Assembly: GCF_023922585.1 (NCBI RefSeq)
Contig: NZ_JAMFTN010000053.1
Location: 1-64,000, forward strand
Direction of reading: 5' to 3'
Source: Aliidiomarina quisquiliarum
GTDB taxonomy: Bacteria; Pseudomonadota; Gammaproteobacteria; Enterobacterales; Alteromonadaceae
DNA length: 64,000 bases
Below the pieces are notes generated by a model. It was not told the DNA's origin, made no database searches, and saw nothing but the letters and a program-made list of their open reading frames with translations. A program made the position numbers and the translations under genes. Positions 1 to 8,546 of this stretch are shown piece by piece. Every line of letters begins with the position of its first letter. The stretch's first letter is position 1.

Positions 1-9
1 CCAGGGTAG

Positions 10-360
10 GTCAGGCACCGCCTGACGAATAGAGGCATGGCCTGCCGTAAAACGTGACCACCCACCCAAACCATCGCATGGCCTATCGTTCACCAATGGT
101 GCGGCGTAAGGCGGTGCCTTACCTACGGCTGTGTTGGTTCCATGATACCCGTAGGGCAGGCATGGCCTGCTGCAATATTCCATAACGTAACATCCACCAA
201 AGGCGCGGCGTAAGGCAGTGCCTTCACGTACGGCGGTGTTGGTTCCATGATACCCGTAGGGCAGGCATGGCCTGCCGTAACACGTGACCATACCCGATGC
301 CATTCCATTACGTAACGTTCACCTAAGGCTCGGCGTAAGGCAGTGCCTTACCTACGGCGG
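10..360. repeat. Array of short palindromic REP-like repeats
   Basis: Two kinds of short palindrome alternate. Type A is GTAAGGC-(3 nt)-GCCTTAC at 106-122 and 335-351, with an imperfect copy at 210-227. Type B is (G)GCAGGC-ATG-GCCTGC(C) at 156-170 and 260-276, with a half copy near 34-46. A related palindrome GTCAGGC-ACC-GCCTGAC lies at 10-26. A 40-bp direct repeat links 131-170 to 236-275 (offset 105). The A copies are 104 and 125 bp apart, so this is not a fixed-period CRISPR. It looks like a mosaic of extragenic palindromes (REP/BIME style). The array may continue left of the window. No function can be assigned from sequence alone. Confidence 0.8.
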
Positions 361-554
361 TCACGATTTGGGCTGTAGCAATGCCTGATAAAAAGCACTA
401 ATAGTTGGTTAAAAGCACTAATAAGAATAATTTTAATTACCATCGTATTTATATAGTATTGATAAATATAGTTTTTGCAGGGTTGGCACAGGTATTGAAT
501 ATTATTGATGTATACGTAAATTAATATGGCTTTTACCACTAAGGTTAAAGCTAA
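361..554. other. AT-rich non-coding stretch with a 13-bp direct repeat
   Basis: No credible gene lies here. AAAAGCACTAATA occurs at 391-403 and again at 411-423, a 20-bp period. The rest is AT-rich and could carry the promoter of the small membrane protein gene that starts at 579, but I see no convincing -35/-10 pair. Confidence 0.5.
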
Positions 555-578
555 ATGTCCATCAGTGAGGTTACAAGC

Positions 579-854
579 ATGAGAGCGCTTTGTATTGTTT
601 TTCTAGTATTAGCAGGTATTTATTTTGCCCCAGCAATAATTGCGGGCTTGTTTGGTGTTGTTGTTTCGGTTGGCGTGTTGTTATTAATTGCCGCCATTGT
701 TTATGGAATTGCGTTTGTGGTACTAGGTAGTGTGTTTATGGCGGGTTTAGTGGCGCTTGGTGTTATTGCCTTTGCTACCTTAGGTGCTTGGTTGCCGATT
801 GTTTTAGCCTGTTTGCTCATAATTTGGTTGGTAAAGCGTACCATTACTGCGTGA
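579..854 (+). CDS. Small three-helix integral membrane protein, function unknown
   Basis: The 91-residue product is almost wholly hydrophobic: about three to four membrane helices (roughly residues 2-22, 25-45, 48-68 and 70-86) ending in a short basic tail, LVKRTITA. I chose the ATG at 579 because GTGAGG lies 8 nt upstream; an in-frame ATG at 555 would add eight residues with a poorer ribosome site. The C-terminal pattern (AWLPIVLACLLIIWLVKR) faintly recalls small phage-shock-type membrane proteins such as PspG, but I do not claim this. It is followed 45 bp later by a periplasmic copper chaperone gene on the same strand, so the two may be co-transcribed. Function not recognised. Confidence 0.6.
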   Translation: MRALCIVFLVLAGIYFAPAIIAGLFGVVVSVGVLLLIAAIVYGIAFVVLGSVFMAGLVALGVIAFATLGAWLPIVLACLLIIWLVKRTITA

Positions 855-867
855 AATTAGTTATTGT

Positions 868-891
868 AATGTCCTCGAAAACAAGGACATT
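868..891 (+). promoter_or_regulatory. Perfect 8-bp hairpin over the ribosome-binding site of the PCu(A)C gene
   Basis: AATGTCCT (868-875) and AGGACATT (884-891) form a perfect 8-bp stem with an 8-nt loop CGAAAACA. The only purine-rich Shine-Dalgarno-like sequence before the ATG at 900 (AAGGA, 883-887) is in the right arm, so the hairpin would hide it. It could be a translational control element, an operator, or an attenuator. There is no T-tract, so a plain intrinsic terminator is less likely. Confidence 0.45.
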
Positions 892-899
892 GAAACAAT

Positions 900-1349
900 A
901 TGCGTAAATTAATGTTAACTGCACTAATACTGAGTTTTTTTGTTTCGCCAATATTTGCAGCTGATATAGAAGTTGAAGGTTTGTGGCTGCGCGAGACAAT
1001 TCCAGGGCAACCTCATGGGGCTGGGTTTGGAAAGCTGCGCAACAACACCGAGTTTGATATGTTTCTAATTGGGGGCAGTATATCGGTCGCTGAAGATGTT
1101 GAAATACATCAGCATGTTATTGAAGGTGAGCAAATGCGAATGGAGCAGATTGAAGCCTTAATGGTACCGGCGCAAGCGCATGTGCGGCTGCAGCCAGGTG
1201 GTTATCATGTGATGCTAATGAACCTAAAACAGCCACTTGTTACAGGTGATGTGTATGACCTAACATTAATTTTTAGTGATGGTTCAACAGTAGTGGTACC
1301 AGTGCCTGTGCAGTCTTTAGTGCAAAATCACAGCCATCATAATCATTAA
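900..1349 (+). CDS. Periplasmic copper chaperone, PCu(A)C family
   Basis: This is a 149-residue exported protein. Residues 1-20 form a signal peptide ending SPIFA|A. The PCu(A)C copper-binding signature H-x10-M-x21-H-x-M is exactly present: H70, M81, H103, M105. A His-rich tail (HSHHNH) may add metal affinity. PCu(A)C proteins bind Cu(I) in the periplasm and, with Sco proteins, help load CuA or CuB sites of cytochrome oxidase. No sco or cox gene is visible here, so the partner is elsewhere or the protein acts in copper buffering. Its only close same-strand neighbour is the small membrane protein upstream. The family call is firm; the physiological target is inferred. Confidence 0.88.
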   Translation: MRKLMLTALILSFFVSPIFAADIEVEGLWLRETIPGQPHGAGFGKLRNNTEFDMFLIGGSISVAEDVEIHQHVIEGEQMRMEQIEALMVPAQAHVRLQPGGYHVMLMNLKQPLVTGDVYDLTLIFSDGSTVVVPVPVQSLVQNHSHHNH

Positions 1350-1424
1350 TCAGTTATGAAAGCTTAAGCGAAAGTCTTATTCATGTAGTACAATTAACCA
1401 CATACATTGAATAAGGGATTCGCC

Positions 1425-2201
1425 ATGAAAAATAACAAACTAGTAATTGGTGCGGTAACTCTTGGTATTTTGGCAGCAAGTAGTTTTTCTAGCCATGCAG
1501 ACTTGTTGTTCGGGGTTCACGGTGAAGTGCAATACTGGCAGGCAAAAAATAGCGGCAGTTTTGGTTCATCGTTAACGAATGACAACTGGTCTTGGAAAGA
1601 TGAGGGTGCGACCCGCTTAAGTTTAAGTTTCAATCATTTTTTACCATTTATTCCAAACGTAATGGTAGAGCGCCAGCTTTTAAAAAGCACGGGTACCTTG
1701 CCACATATACAAGATTACACTTTTGGTAATACGGTATATCCAGCGCCTGTGGGCGGGGCAGCAGCAAGCTTAATTACAGACTGGGATTTAGGGCACGATA
1801 CTCTAACCCTTTATTATCGCCTATTTGACAATAGCTTAATCGAGTTCTACTTCGGTGTTTCTGCTAAGAAGTTCAATGGCGACATGTTGTTAAATATTGA
1901 TGGAACAAAGTTAAGGCGTGACATAGATGAAACTATTCCTATGGGCTACTTGCGCTTAACTGCGGGGCTACCATTAACAGGCTTATCTATACGAGCACAA
2001 GGGCATCCAGTTTCTCTAGGCGATCATGATTCATACGACATGGAAGCTTCATTGCGCTATGAGTTTTTAGACACCTTAGTACTAGATGGTGTGCTTTCAG
2101 TTGGTTATCGTACTTTTAGTATTAAATTAGATAACGCTACAGGTTTATATTCCGATTTTGAAGTAAAAGGGCCGTTCGTAAACTTGTCTTTGCACTTTTA
2201 A
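1425..2201 (+). CDS. TIGR04219-family outer membrane beta-barrel protein
   Basis: This 258-residue protein has a clear signal peptide (residues 1-24, ending SSHA|D). The mature start DLLFGVHGEVQYWQAKNSGSFG is typical of the TIGR04219 family. Alternating hydrophobic/polar strands and a terminal aromatic residue (VNLSLHF) fit an outer-membrane beta-barrel. The start is the ATG at 1425, with AAGGGA seven bases upstream; a TTG at 1407 would add a non-signal-like extension. The function of the family is not established. The gene converges on the next gene with a 4-bp tail overlap. Confidence 0.8.
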   Translation: MKNNKLVIGAVTLGILAASSFSSHADLLFGVHGEVQYWQAKNSGSFGSSLTNDNWSWKDEGATRLSLSFNHFLPFIPNVMVERQLLKSTGTLPHIQDYTFGNTVYPAPVGGAAASLITDWDLGHDTLTLYYRLFDNSLIEFYFGVSAKKFNGDMLLNIDGTKLRRDIDETIPMGYLRLTAGLPLTGLSIRAQGHPVSLGDHDSYDMEASLRYEFLDTLVLDGVLSVGYRTFSIKLDNATGLYSDFEVKGPFVNLSLHF

Positions 2202-3034
2202 ATTACCTCTTTATGGAGCAGAAACTTCCCAGCGAAGGTCTGCTCCAGCTCATCCCAATACATATCATTAAAGGTTGCGCTGATTAACCGGCATAACTCT
2301 TCACCTATGGGTGTATAACGAAAATAAGTTATTACTAAATCATTAACTAAGGGGGTTAAAAGTACCCGTTCATTAGATAATGTAAGCGGAATTCCTTTTT
2401 TTGGCTGTAAAACCCCTGTTTCTATCATATCTGCATGCAGTAGGCCGAGATCGACCAAACTTAGTATGTCTGGGTAATTAAGTCCGCACTTAGAAAGATT
2501 TACCTGCTGTGTCAGCGGGTTCAATAGCAGCTTCATAAAGCGTGGTCGTTGCTGGTAACCAATAATAATTTTGTGTCGTGCTAAACGTTTTTCATAGGCG
2601 GTAAAAGCTTTGGCCTTCCTGAATATCACTGCTTCGTAAGGTGTTAACTCGGCTAAAACCTTTAAAGCACGCACTGAAAAACTACCTGGTGTTTGGCTTT
2701 CCATAAGCAGCACTCGAGACCAGAGCTCTTGCATACGGCTATTTGAACTTTTTTCTGCTAATTCTAGAAAGCGCTCAAGCCAGTCTGCTTCAGGCTGAGT
2801 AATAGAGGTGATCCTATCACTTCGGTCTAAAGTAAGTTGCACTATGCGCTCTATATTAGCCTGATGGCGCGCATGTAACACTTGCTGCCGCTCTTGCGCC
2901 CTATGCTCTAGGCCTACAATGCCAGGTAATCCAGCCGAAGGTAATTGTAACCCGAGCTCTTCTAAACTTTGCATAAGCCGGCTACGAGATCGGCATGGCG
3001 TGATAATATGTTGTGTATGGCGAGCACTACGCAT
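2198..3034 (-). CDS. TIGR03899-family protein, function unknown
   Basis: The 278-residue soluble protein has no signal peptide or membrane segment. The central part (W-LERFLELAEKSSNSRMQELWSRVLLMESQTPGSFSVRALKVLAELTP split across residues of the middle third) carries the LW-x-R-xL and PGSFSxRAL pattern of TIGR03899, a family limited to marine gammaproteobacteria such as Vibrio and Shewanella. The N-terminus is rich in Arg and Gln and may be helical. The ATG is preceded by AAGGGG at good spacing on the minus strand. It overlaps the tail of the upstream convergent OMP gene by 4 bp. Its biochemical role is unknown. Confidence 0.72.
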   Translation of the reverse strand: MRSARHTQHIITPCRSRSRLMQSLEELGLQLPSAGLPGIVGLEHRAQERQQVLHARHQANIERIVQLTLDRSDRITSITQPEADWLERFLELAEKSSNSRMQELWSRVLLMESQTPGSFSVRALKVLAELTPYEAVIFRKAKAFTAYEKRLARHKIIIGYQQRPRFMKLLLNPLTQQVNLSKCGLNYPDILSLVDLGLLHADMIETGVLQPKKGIPLTLSNERVLLTPLVNDLVITYFRYTPIGEELCRLISATFNDMYWDELEQTFAGKFLLHKEVI

Positions 3035-3187
3035 CGCTAGCCCCTTGTCATTAGTATTGCCCCTAACTAATACTATCGGCCAATGGCTGGAAATATTTAC
3101 CAGCTATACTTAAATAGATTTAATTAGCTACACTGGTGCATAGTGGTGTAATAAAATTGAATTGAATAATTGGCTAAGGAGTGCGGT

Positions 3188-5398
3188 ATGTATTCGCGCA
3201 GTACTAATGTAGGCATACCTACATTACAAGGAAGCTCTAGTGCTTCAGCCTTGAATAAGAAGCGCCCTTGGCGTGTGCTTATAGCCGATGATGATCATGA
3301 AGTACATGCGGTTACTAAACTTACTCTTGCCGATATTGTTATTGAAGGTCGTGGAATTGAGTTTTTAAGTACCTATAGCGCCAAAGAAACAATAGAAACA
3401 CTACGCCAAGAACAAGATATAGCAGTGGTACTGCTTGATGTGGTGATGGAGTCTGAAGATGCAGGGCTGCGTGCAGTGAAAACCATACGAAAGGTGCTTT
3501 ACAACGAAAAAATTCGTATTGTACTCCGTACAGGCCAGCCAGGTTATGCGCCAGAAGAACATGTAATTACTAATTACGATATCAATGATTACACCACGAA
3601 GTCTGAATTTACCCGAAATAAACTGCTAACCACAGTGGTTACGGCTCTTCGCTCCTATCAACAAATTTGTACCATAGAACAAAATCGGCTTGGGTTAGAA
3701 AAAATAATAGGCGCTGCCGCTAACCTAATGGAACGTAATTCTTTAGTAACCTTTTCTGAGGGAGTTGTTACTCAATTAGCTTCGTTGTTGGGCATGAAGC
3801 CGGAAGGACTATTATGTGTTGGTAGTCATAATCGCAATGCAGAAAGCATGCTAGTGCTGGGTGCGGCAGGTGATTACGCTCATTCTATTCAACAACCTTT
3901 AGCTAGCATTAATAACGAGCGGGTAGAACAGGCTATTAATGCATGCCAACAACAAAAAGTTCATTTACTGTTACCCGATGCTCATGTGTATTACATCGGT
4001 AGTAAAGATATTGAAGCCGTAGCCTATTTGGATACAAGTCGATTACTGGAGGAGTTTGATCAACAAATGTTAGAGATTTTCTTAGCTAATATCGCTATTG
4101 GCTTTGAAAACGTAAGTTTATTTGAAGAACTACGAACAGCGGCATATCGCGACGTGCTAACAGGCTTACCAAATAGGACTGAATTCAGCCGTTTGCTCCA
4201 GTTAAGTTTTGACGCTAATGAAGACAAAATATTCGCTATTTGTGATGTAAGTCACTTTAGCGATGTGAATGAAACATTAGGCCAAGATATTGGTAACCAG
4301 CTACTAAATAAAATTGGCGAGCGTTTTAGAGCTTGTTTTTCAGCTGAAGTAACCGTAGCGCGTATTGGCGCGGATGTTTTTGGGCTAATTGGTTCACGAG
4401 ATGAACTTACCCCGGAAAGAATTTCCGGCATATGTCGAGAGCCCTATAAGGTTGAAGATGATCGTATTCCAGTGCTGATGATGGCAGGCCTTACCCAACG
4501 CTATAATGCTAAATCAGGGTTAGATATTCTCAAACAGTGCTATTTAGCCTTAAAAGCCGCGAAACAGCATAAATTAACCGGCTATGCTTATTTTCACCCC
4601 AGCATGGAAGCAGAAACCGCTCGCCGATTAGACTTAGTACGGCGGTTAAGAAACGACTTTCGAGCTAACAAACTACAGGTTTGGTATCAACCGCAAGTTG
4701 AGCTCACAACATTACGAGTAGTGGGCTTTGAAGCACTACTAAGGTGGCCGCAAGACGATGGCAGCTTTATTACACCGAGTGAATTTATTCCTTTGGCGGA
4801 ATATTCTGGTTTAATTGTGGAAATAGGCGCTTGGGTACTCGAAGAAGCGTGTCGAACTTTGCAAAGCTTAAGCGAGCTATGCGGGGAAAAAGTACGAATG
4901 GCCGTGAATGTGTCGATACCGCAATTTAGAAATGTAGACTTTCCTAGGCAAGTGGCACGAGTTTTAAAGCAATATCATTTACCGAGCGAACGGCTTGAGT
5001 TAGAAATTACCGAATCAATTGTGATGGATGATCCCACCACGGTAATAGAGATTTTAAACACACTGCAGCGGCAAGGTATTGGCATAGCAATAGATGATTT
5101 TGGCGTAGGGTTTTCATCGTTGAATTATGTCCAAAGCTTACCTATTAATAAACTGAAAATAGATCGCGACTTTGTTAAGAACTCAGTAACAGAAAGCGGA
5201 GCAATTATTATTGAAACGATTACTCGTATGGGGCAGCGGTTAGGCCTTATTACCATTGCAGAGGGTATAGAAACAAAAGAACAACTAGAATACTTTCGAG
5301 GGTTGTCGGTTGTAGAAGCGCAAGGCTTTTTATTTGCTAAGCCGTTACCACTTGCAGAGTTAAAAGCGTTACTAAAAAATGGGCCTTATTGTAGTTAA
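3188..5398 (+). CDS. Receiver-DUF3369-GGDEF-EAL protein, probable c-di-GMP phosphodiesterase
   Basis: A 736-residue soluble signalling protein. Order: receiver domain about residues 28-150 (acidic pocket DDD 34-36, phospho-acceptor D84 in LLDVVM), DUF3369 sensor-like domain about 165-310, GGDEF domain about 325-470, EAL domain about 485-730. The GGDEF signature is degenerate (ARIGADVFG), so cyclase activity is unlikely. The EAL domain keeps EALLRW, NVS, ELEITES, IDDFGVGFSSL, KIDRDF, AEGIE and QGFLFAKP, so c-di-GMP hydrolysis is likely, probably switched by phosphorylation of the receiver. The start is the ATG at 3188, preceded by AAGGAG at 6 nt; an in-frame TTG at 3170 lacks support. No cognate kinase is adjacent. 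Confidence 0.9.
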   Translation: MYSRSTNVGIPTLQGSSSASALNKKRPWRVLIADDDHEVHAVTKLTLADIVIEGRGIEFLSTYSAKETIETLRQEQDIAVVLLDVVMESEDAGLRAVKTIRKVLYNEKIRIVLRTGQPGYAPEEHVITNYDINDYTTKSEFTRNKLLTTVVTALRSYQQICTIEQNRLGLEKIIGAAANLMERNSLVTFSEGVVTQLASLLGMKPEGLLCVGSHNRNAESMLVLGAAGDYAHSIQQPLASINNERVEQAINACQQQKVHLLLPDAHVYYIGSKDIEAVAYLDTSRLLEEFDQQMLEIFLANIAIGFENVSLFEELRTAAYRDVLTGLPNRTEFSRLLQLSFDANEDKIFAICDVSHFSDVNETLGQDIGNQLLNKIGERFRACFSAEVTVARIGADVFGLIGSRDELTPERISGICREPYKVEDDRIPVLMMAGLTQRYNAKSGLDILKQCYLALKAAKQHKLTGYAYFHPSMEAETARRLDLVRRLRNDFRANKLQVWYQPQVELTTLRVVGFEALLRWPQDDGSFITPSEFIPLAEYSGLIVEIGAWVLEEACRTLQSLSELCGEKVRMAVNVSIPQFRNVDFPRQVARVLKQYHLPSERLELEITESIVMDDPTTVIEILNTLQRQGIGIAIDDFGVGFSSLNYVQSLPINKLKIDRDFVKNSVTESGAIIIETITRMGQRLGLITIAEGIETKEQLEYFRGLSVVEAQGFLFAKPLPLAELKALLKNGPYCS

Positions 5399-5407
5399 AT
5401 TACAAAG

Positions 5408-5433
5408 TAGGCTTCGGCAAAAGCCGAAGCCTA
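5408..5433. terminator. Bidirectional hairpin between the EAL gene and ppa
   Basis: TAGGCTTCGGC (5408-5418) and GCCGAAGCCTA (5423-5433) make a perfect 11-bp stem with an AAAA loop. It lies between two convergent genes. T-runs are weak on both sides, but position and symmetry fit a shared terminator. Confidence 0.75.
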
Positions 5434-5447
5434 TCAACTTATAAGCT

Positions 5448-5972
5448 TTATTCTGCGCGATCGAATGATGAAACTATTTCGGCTTTCGCAGCTGCAGCGT
5501 CAGCCCAACCATTAATTTTTACCCATTTGCCTTTTTCAAGGTCTTTGTAGCGTTCAAAGAAGTGTACAATCTGTGCTTTTAGCAACTCTGGAATATCGTT
5601 TACATCTTTGATGTGGTCGTACTCTTGAGTGAGTTTGCTTATTGGCACGGCAAATATTTTTGCATCTTCACCTGACTCGTCAGTCATGTTTAGTACGCCT
5701 ACTGGGCGACAAGTAATTACAGTTCCTGGTGCCAGTGGGTAAGGTGTCGGCACTAAAACGTCTACCGGATCGCCGTCTAATGAAAGAGTTTGATTCACGA
5801 AACCGTAGTTGCACGGATAGAACATAGGGGTCGACATAAAACGGTCAACCCAAACGGTACCTGTGTCTTTGTCGACTTCGTATTTAATCGGATCAGCGTT
5901 AGCTGGGATCTCGATAATGACGTTAATTTCTTCAGGAAGGTTTTTGCCTGCGGGTACGTCACTCAAACTCAT
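5448..5972 (-). CDS. ppa: Inorganic pyrophosphatase
   Basis: The 174-residue product is a family I soluble pyrophosphatase that hydrolyses PPi to phosphate in the cytoplasm. It matches E. coli Ppa along its length, including the metal-binding signature DGDPVDVLV and the blocks [21 protein letters not shown] and [13 protein letters not shown]. The start is the ATG at 5972 ([13 protein letters not shown]), aligned with the E. coli start and preceded by AAGGAAA; a longer ORF from 5990 adds MEKEII without family support. It lies 48 bp downstream of fbp on the same strand, so the two may share a transcript. Confidence 0.97.
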   Translation of the reverse strand: MSLSDVPAGKNLPEEINVIIEIPANADPIKYEVDKDTGTVWVDRFMSTPMFYPCNYGFVNQTLSLDGDPVDVLVPTPYPLAPGTVITCRPVGVLNMTDESGEDAKIFAVPISKLTQEYDHIKDVNDIPELLKAQIVHFFERYKDLEKGKWVKINGWADAAAAKAEIVSSFDRAE

Positions 5973-6020
5973 AATAATTTCCTTTTCCAAAAAGTAAGAA
6001 TAATAAAGTTGTGCTTAAAG

Positions 6021-7013
6021 CTAGCCGTCTAATCGCGCACATTTAATGTTTTTGTAGTAATCAAGACAAGTGTTCACTTCTTTGCGCGAGCCCATAATGA
6101 CAGAAACGCGCTGGTGAATGTCGGTGGGTTGAAGCGACATAATTCGTTCATAGCCAGTTGACGCTCGGCCGCCTGCTTGTTCAACTAAAAAGCTCATTGG
6201 ATTGGCTTCGTAGAGCAAGCGTAGTTTGCATGGCTCTTTTTCATTTCGGCAATCGGCAGGGTAGGCAAAAATACCGCTTCGCGTAAGAACGCGGTGAACG
6301 TCGGAAACCATAGCGGCATTCCAGCGCATGTTAAAATTCTTCTTGCGTACGCCTTCGGTGCCTTTTAAAACGTCTTCAATATAAGCTTGCATAGGTGCCG
6401 CCCAGAAGCGCTGATTGGACATGTTAATGGCAAACTCTTGCGTTTCTTCTGGAATTGTTAGTTTTTCAACCGTTAGTAAAAACTCACCAACGCGGTGGTC
6501 GAGGGTATAACCGCGTACACCTTGTCCGGTAGTAAGTACTAACATGGTTGACGGGCCATATAGGATGTACCCAGCAGCTATTTGTTCGTCACCGGTTTGG
6601 AGAAAAAGCTCTTTTCCTTCAGCTGCATGTTTTGGTTTTTCCAAAATACTAAAAATAGTACCAACCGACGAGTTAATATCAATATTTGAACTGCCGTCTA
6701 ATGGGTCGAAGGCAACTAAATAGCGCGCATCGGGATTGCCCATAACGACGAAGTCTTCTTCTTCAGAGGCAACCGCATGAACTAAATTGGTTTCAAGTAG
6801 CATGTGTTTAATTAGCTGGTTTGACACCACATCAAGTTTTTTTTGGGTTTCACCCTGAATGTTTTCGTCAAGGGTCGAGCCCAATGTGCCGGCTAAGCTT
6901 CCTTGGTGCAAGCGGTGAGATATCTCTTTTGCAGCCGTCAGAAGGGTATTAATTACGGATATGAGATGGAGCGGCACGTGGTCGCTATTCAGTACCGGAA
7001 TTAAACGTTGCAT
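6021..7013 (-). CDS. fbp: Fructose-1,6-bisphosphatase class I
   Basis: The 330-residue enzyme converts fructose-1,6-bisphosphate to fructose-6-phosphate, the committed gluconeogenic step. The class I signature [11 protein letters not shown] is at about residues 102-112, with the metal-binding acidic run ASEEED at 82-87 and the C-terminal [15 protein letters not shown] block. The length is normal for the family. It is transcribed divergently from mpl across about 150 bp that holds an inverted repeat, and ppa follows downstream. Confidence 0.97.
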   Translation of the reverse strand: MQRLIPVLNSDHVPLHLISVINTLLTAAKEISHRLHQGSLAGTLGSTLDENIQGETQKKLDVVSNQLIKHMLLETNLVHAVASEEEDFVVMGNPDARYLVAFDPLDGSSNIDINSSVGTIFSILEKPKHAAEGKELFLQTGDEQIAAGYILYGPSTMLVLTTGQGVRGYTLDHRVGEFLLTVEKLTIPEETQEFAINMSNQRFWAAPMQAYIEDVLKGTEGVRKKNFNMRWNAAMVSDVHRVLTRSGIFAYPADCRNEKEPCKLRLLYEANPMSFLVEQAGGRASTGYERIMSLQPTDIHQRVSVIMGSRKEVNTCLDYYKNIKCARLDG

Positions 7014-7095
7014 AGTGAGCCTCGCGTTAACTAATAATATGCGTTGAAAAACGCCCGATAGTGTAACGGATTTGCTTTAAAAAAGCCCTACTAAA

Positions 7096-7137
7096 GTAAC
7101 ACTTTGTGCGGATGAATCGTGCTTCTTGCAGTGTTAC
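7096..7137. promoter_or_regulatory. 8-bp inverted repeat in the fbp/mpl divergent intergenic region
   Basis: GTAACACT (7096-7103) is repeated inverted as AGTGTTAC (7130-7137), a perfect 8-bp match with 26 nt between arms. A separate small hairpin GCGTT-GAAA-AACGC lies at 7041-7054 in the fbp leader. The region must hold promoters for both genes. A regulator-binding site is plausible but unproven. Confidence 0.35.
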
Positions 7138-7166
7138 AATGACTTATTCTATTTATAGCAGGGGCA

Positions 7167-8546
7167 ATGGCTTTGACCAAGCACATTCATATACTCGGTA
7201 TTTGCGGTACGTTCATGGGCGGGCTTGCTTCTTTAGCGCGTGATTTAGGTTATCGCGTTACTGGTTGGGACCAAAACGTATACCCGCCTATGAGCACCCA
7301 ATTGGAAAAACTGGGCATAGAACTTACCTCTAGCTTGAGCACTGAACAATTTATGCCAGCACCAGACTTAGTTATCATAGGTAATGCCATGAGTCGTGGG
7401 CATCCATTGGTTGAATATGTGCTGGAACAGGGTTTAGCCTTTCAGTCAGGGCCTCAGTGGTTGGGCGACAATGTGTTGCGGCATAAAAAGGTTCTGGCAG
7501 TAGCAGGTACTCATGGCAAAACTACAACCGCAAGTATGCTGGTGTGTATTCTTGAACAAGCGGGCTTGCAGCCAAGTTTTTTAGTGGGTGGGGTAGTAAA
7601 ACCTTTTGAACAAACAGCCCGCCTTACCGACAGTAAGTACTTTGTTATTGAAGCCGATGAATACGACACGGCTTTCTTTGACAAGCGCTCGAAATTTGTA
7701 CATTACTTTCCCAATGTTTTTGTAATTAATAATCTTGAATATGACCATGCAGATATATTTGCCGACTTGGCCGCAATACAAACACAATTTTCGCATGGCT
7801 TGCGGTTAGTGCCCCAATCGGGGTGTGTTATTGTGCCGCAGCATGAGCCGGCAATTGCCGCAATACTTAAGCGCGGCTGCTGGTCGCCAGTAGAATATAT
7901 TAATGATGTGAACGCTTGGTCGGTTACCGATGTAGCAGCTGATGGCTCTGCTTTCACCGTATGTTTTAAAAACGTACCTTGTGGGCAGGTTGTATGGGGC
8001 CTGTTAGGCACACACAACGTTAGTAACGGCCTTATGGCAATAGCCGCAGCGTATCAGGCAGGTGTTGCAGCAGATACAGCCTGTGCGGCTTTAGGCAGCT
8101 TTACCGCTCCCGCCCGCCGCATGGAAACCATTGGTGTTCATGCCAATATACAGGTGTACGACGACTTTGCTCATCACCCTACTGCTATTGAAACAACATT
8201 ACAGGGTCTTAGGGCCAAGGTTGGTGCAAATGAGCGTATAGTGGCTATCTTTGAACCACGCTCAAACACCATGCGCGCAGGTGTACACCAAGGCAAGCTA
8301 GCGCCAGCTTTTGCCTTGGCGGATAAAGTGTATGGGCTACAGCCTAGCGAAGCAGGTTGGTCTTTAGCCGACGAAGCCAACCAGCTCGAAAAGTGGGCCA
8401 TTGCTGATTCAGTGGGTGCGCTGGTGGAGCAAATTTTAGTAGCAGAACAACAGCCAGGGCATTGGGTAATTATGAGCAATGGTAGCTTTGGGGGTATTCA
8501 CCAGCTATTACTTAAAGCGTTAAAAGCGCGAGAGGAACAAGCATGA
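7167..8546 (+). CDS. mpl: UDP-N-acetylmuramate:L-alanyl-gamma-D-glutamyl-meso-diaminopimelate ligase
   Basis: The 459-residue Mur-ligase-family enzyme reattaches the recycled tripeptide L-Ala-gamma-D-Glu-meso-DAP to UDP-MurNAc, returning peptidoglycan turnover products to synthesis. It begins with the Rossmann-like [14 protein letters not shown] block, which separates Mpl from MurC, and has the ATP-binding loop GTHGKTTT at 114-121 and [16 protein letters not shown] in the central domain. It overlaps ubiX by the ATGA junction (4 nt). anmK, amgK and murU, other recycling genes, are elsewhere in this window. Confidence 0.96.
   Translation: MALTKHIHILGICGTFMGGLASLARDLGYRVTGWDQNVYPPMSTQLEKLGIELTSSLSTEQFMPAPDLVIIGNAMSRGHPLVEYVLEQGLAFQSGPQWLGDNVLRHKKVLAVAGTHGKTTTASMLVCILEQAGLQPSFLVGGVVKPFEQTARLTDSKYFVIEADEYDTAFFDKRSKFVHYFPNVFVINNLEYDHADIFADLAAIQTQFSHGLRLVPQSGCVIVPQHEPAIAAILKRGCWSPVEYINDVNAWSVTDVAADGSAFTVCFKNVPCGQVVWGLLGTHNVSNGLMAIAAAYQAGVAADTACAALGSFTAPARRMETIGVHANIQVYDDFAHHPTAIETTLQGLRAKVGANERIVAIFEPRSNTMRAGVHQGKLAPAFALADKVYGLQPSEAGWSLADEANQLEKWAIADSVGALVEQILVAEQQPGHWVIMSNGSFGGIHQLLLKALKAREEQA

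Noticed and set aside
123-308. 61-codon minus-strand ORF with an internally repeated peptide
   Set aside because: It lies wholly in the palindromic repeat array; the repeated peptide just reflects the DNA repeats.
10-360. Possible CRISPR array
   Set aside because: Repeats are of two kinds, with unequal spacing and palindromes of different sequence; no cas genes are near.
348-539. 63-codon minus-strand ORF rich in Ile, Tyr and Asn
   Set aside because: It is a product of AT-rich non-coding DNA, with no ribosome site or recognisable domain.
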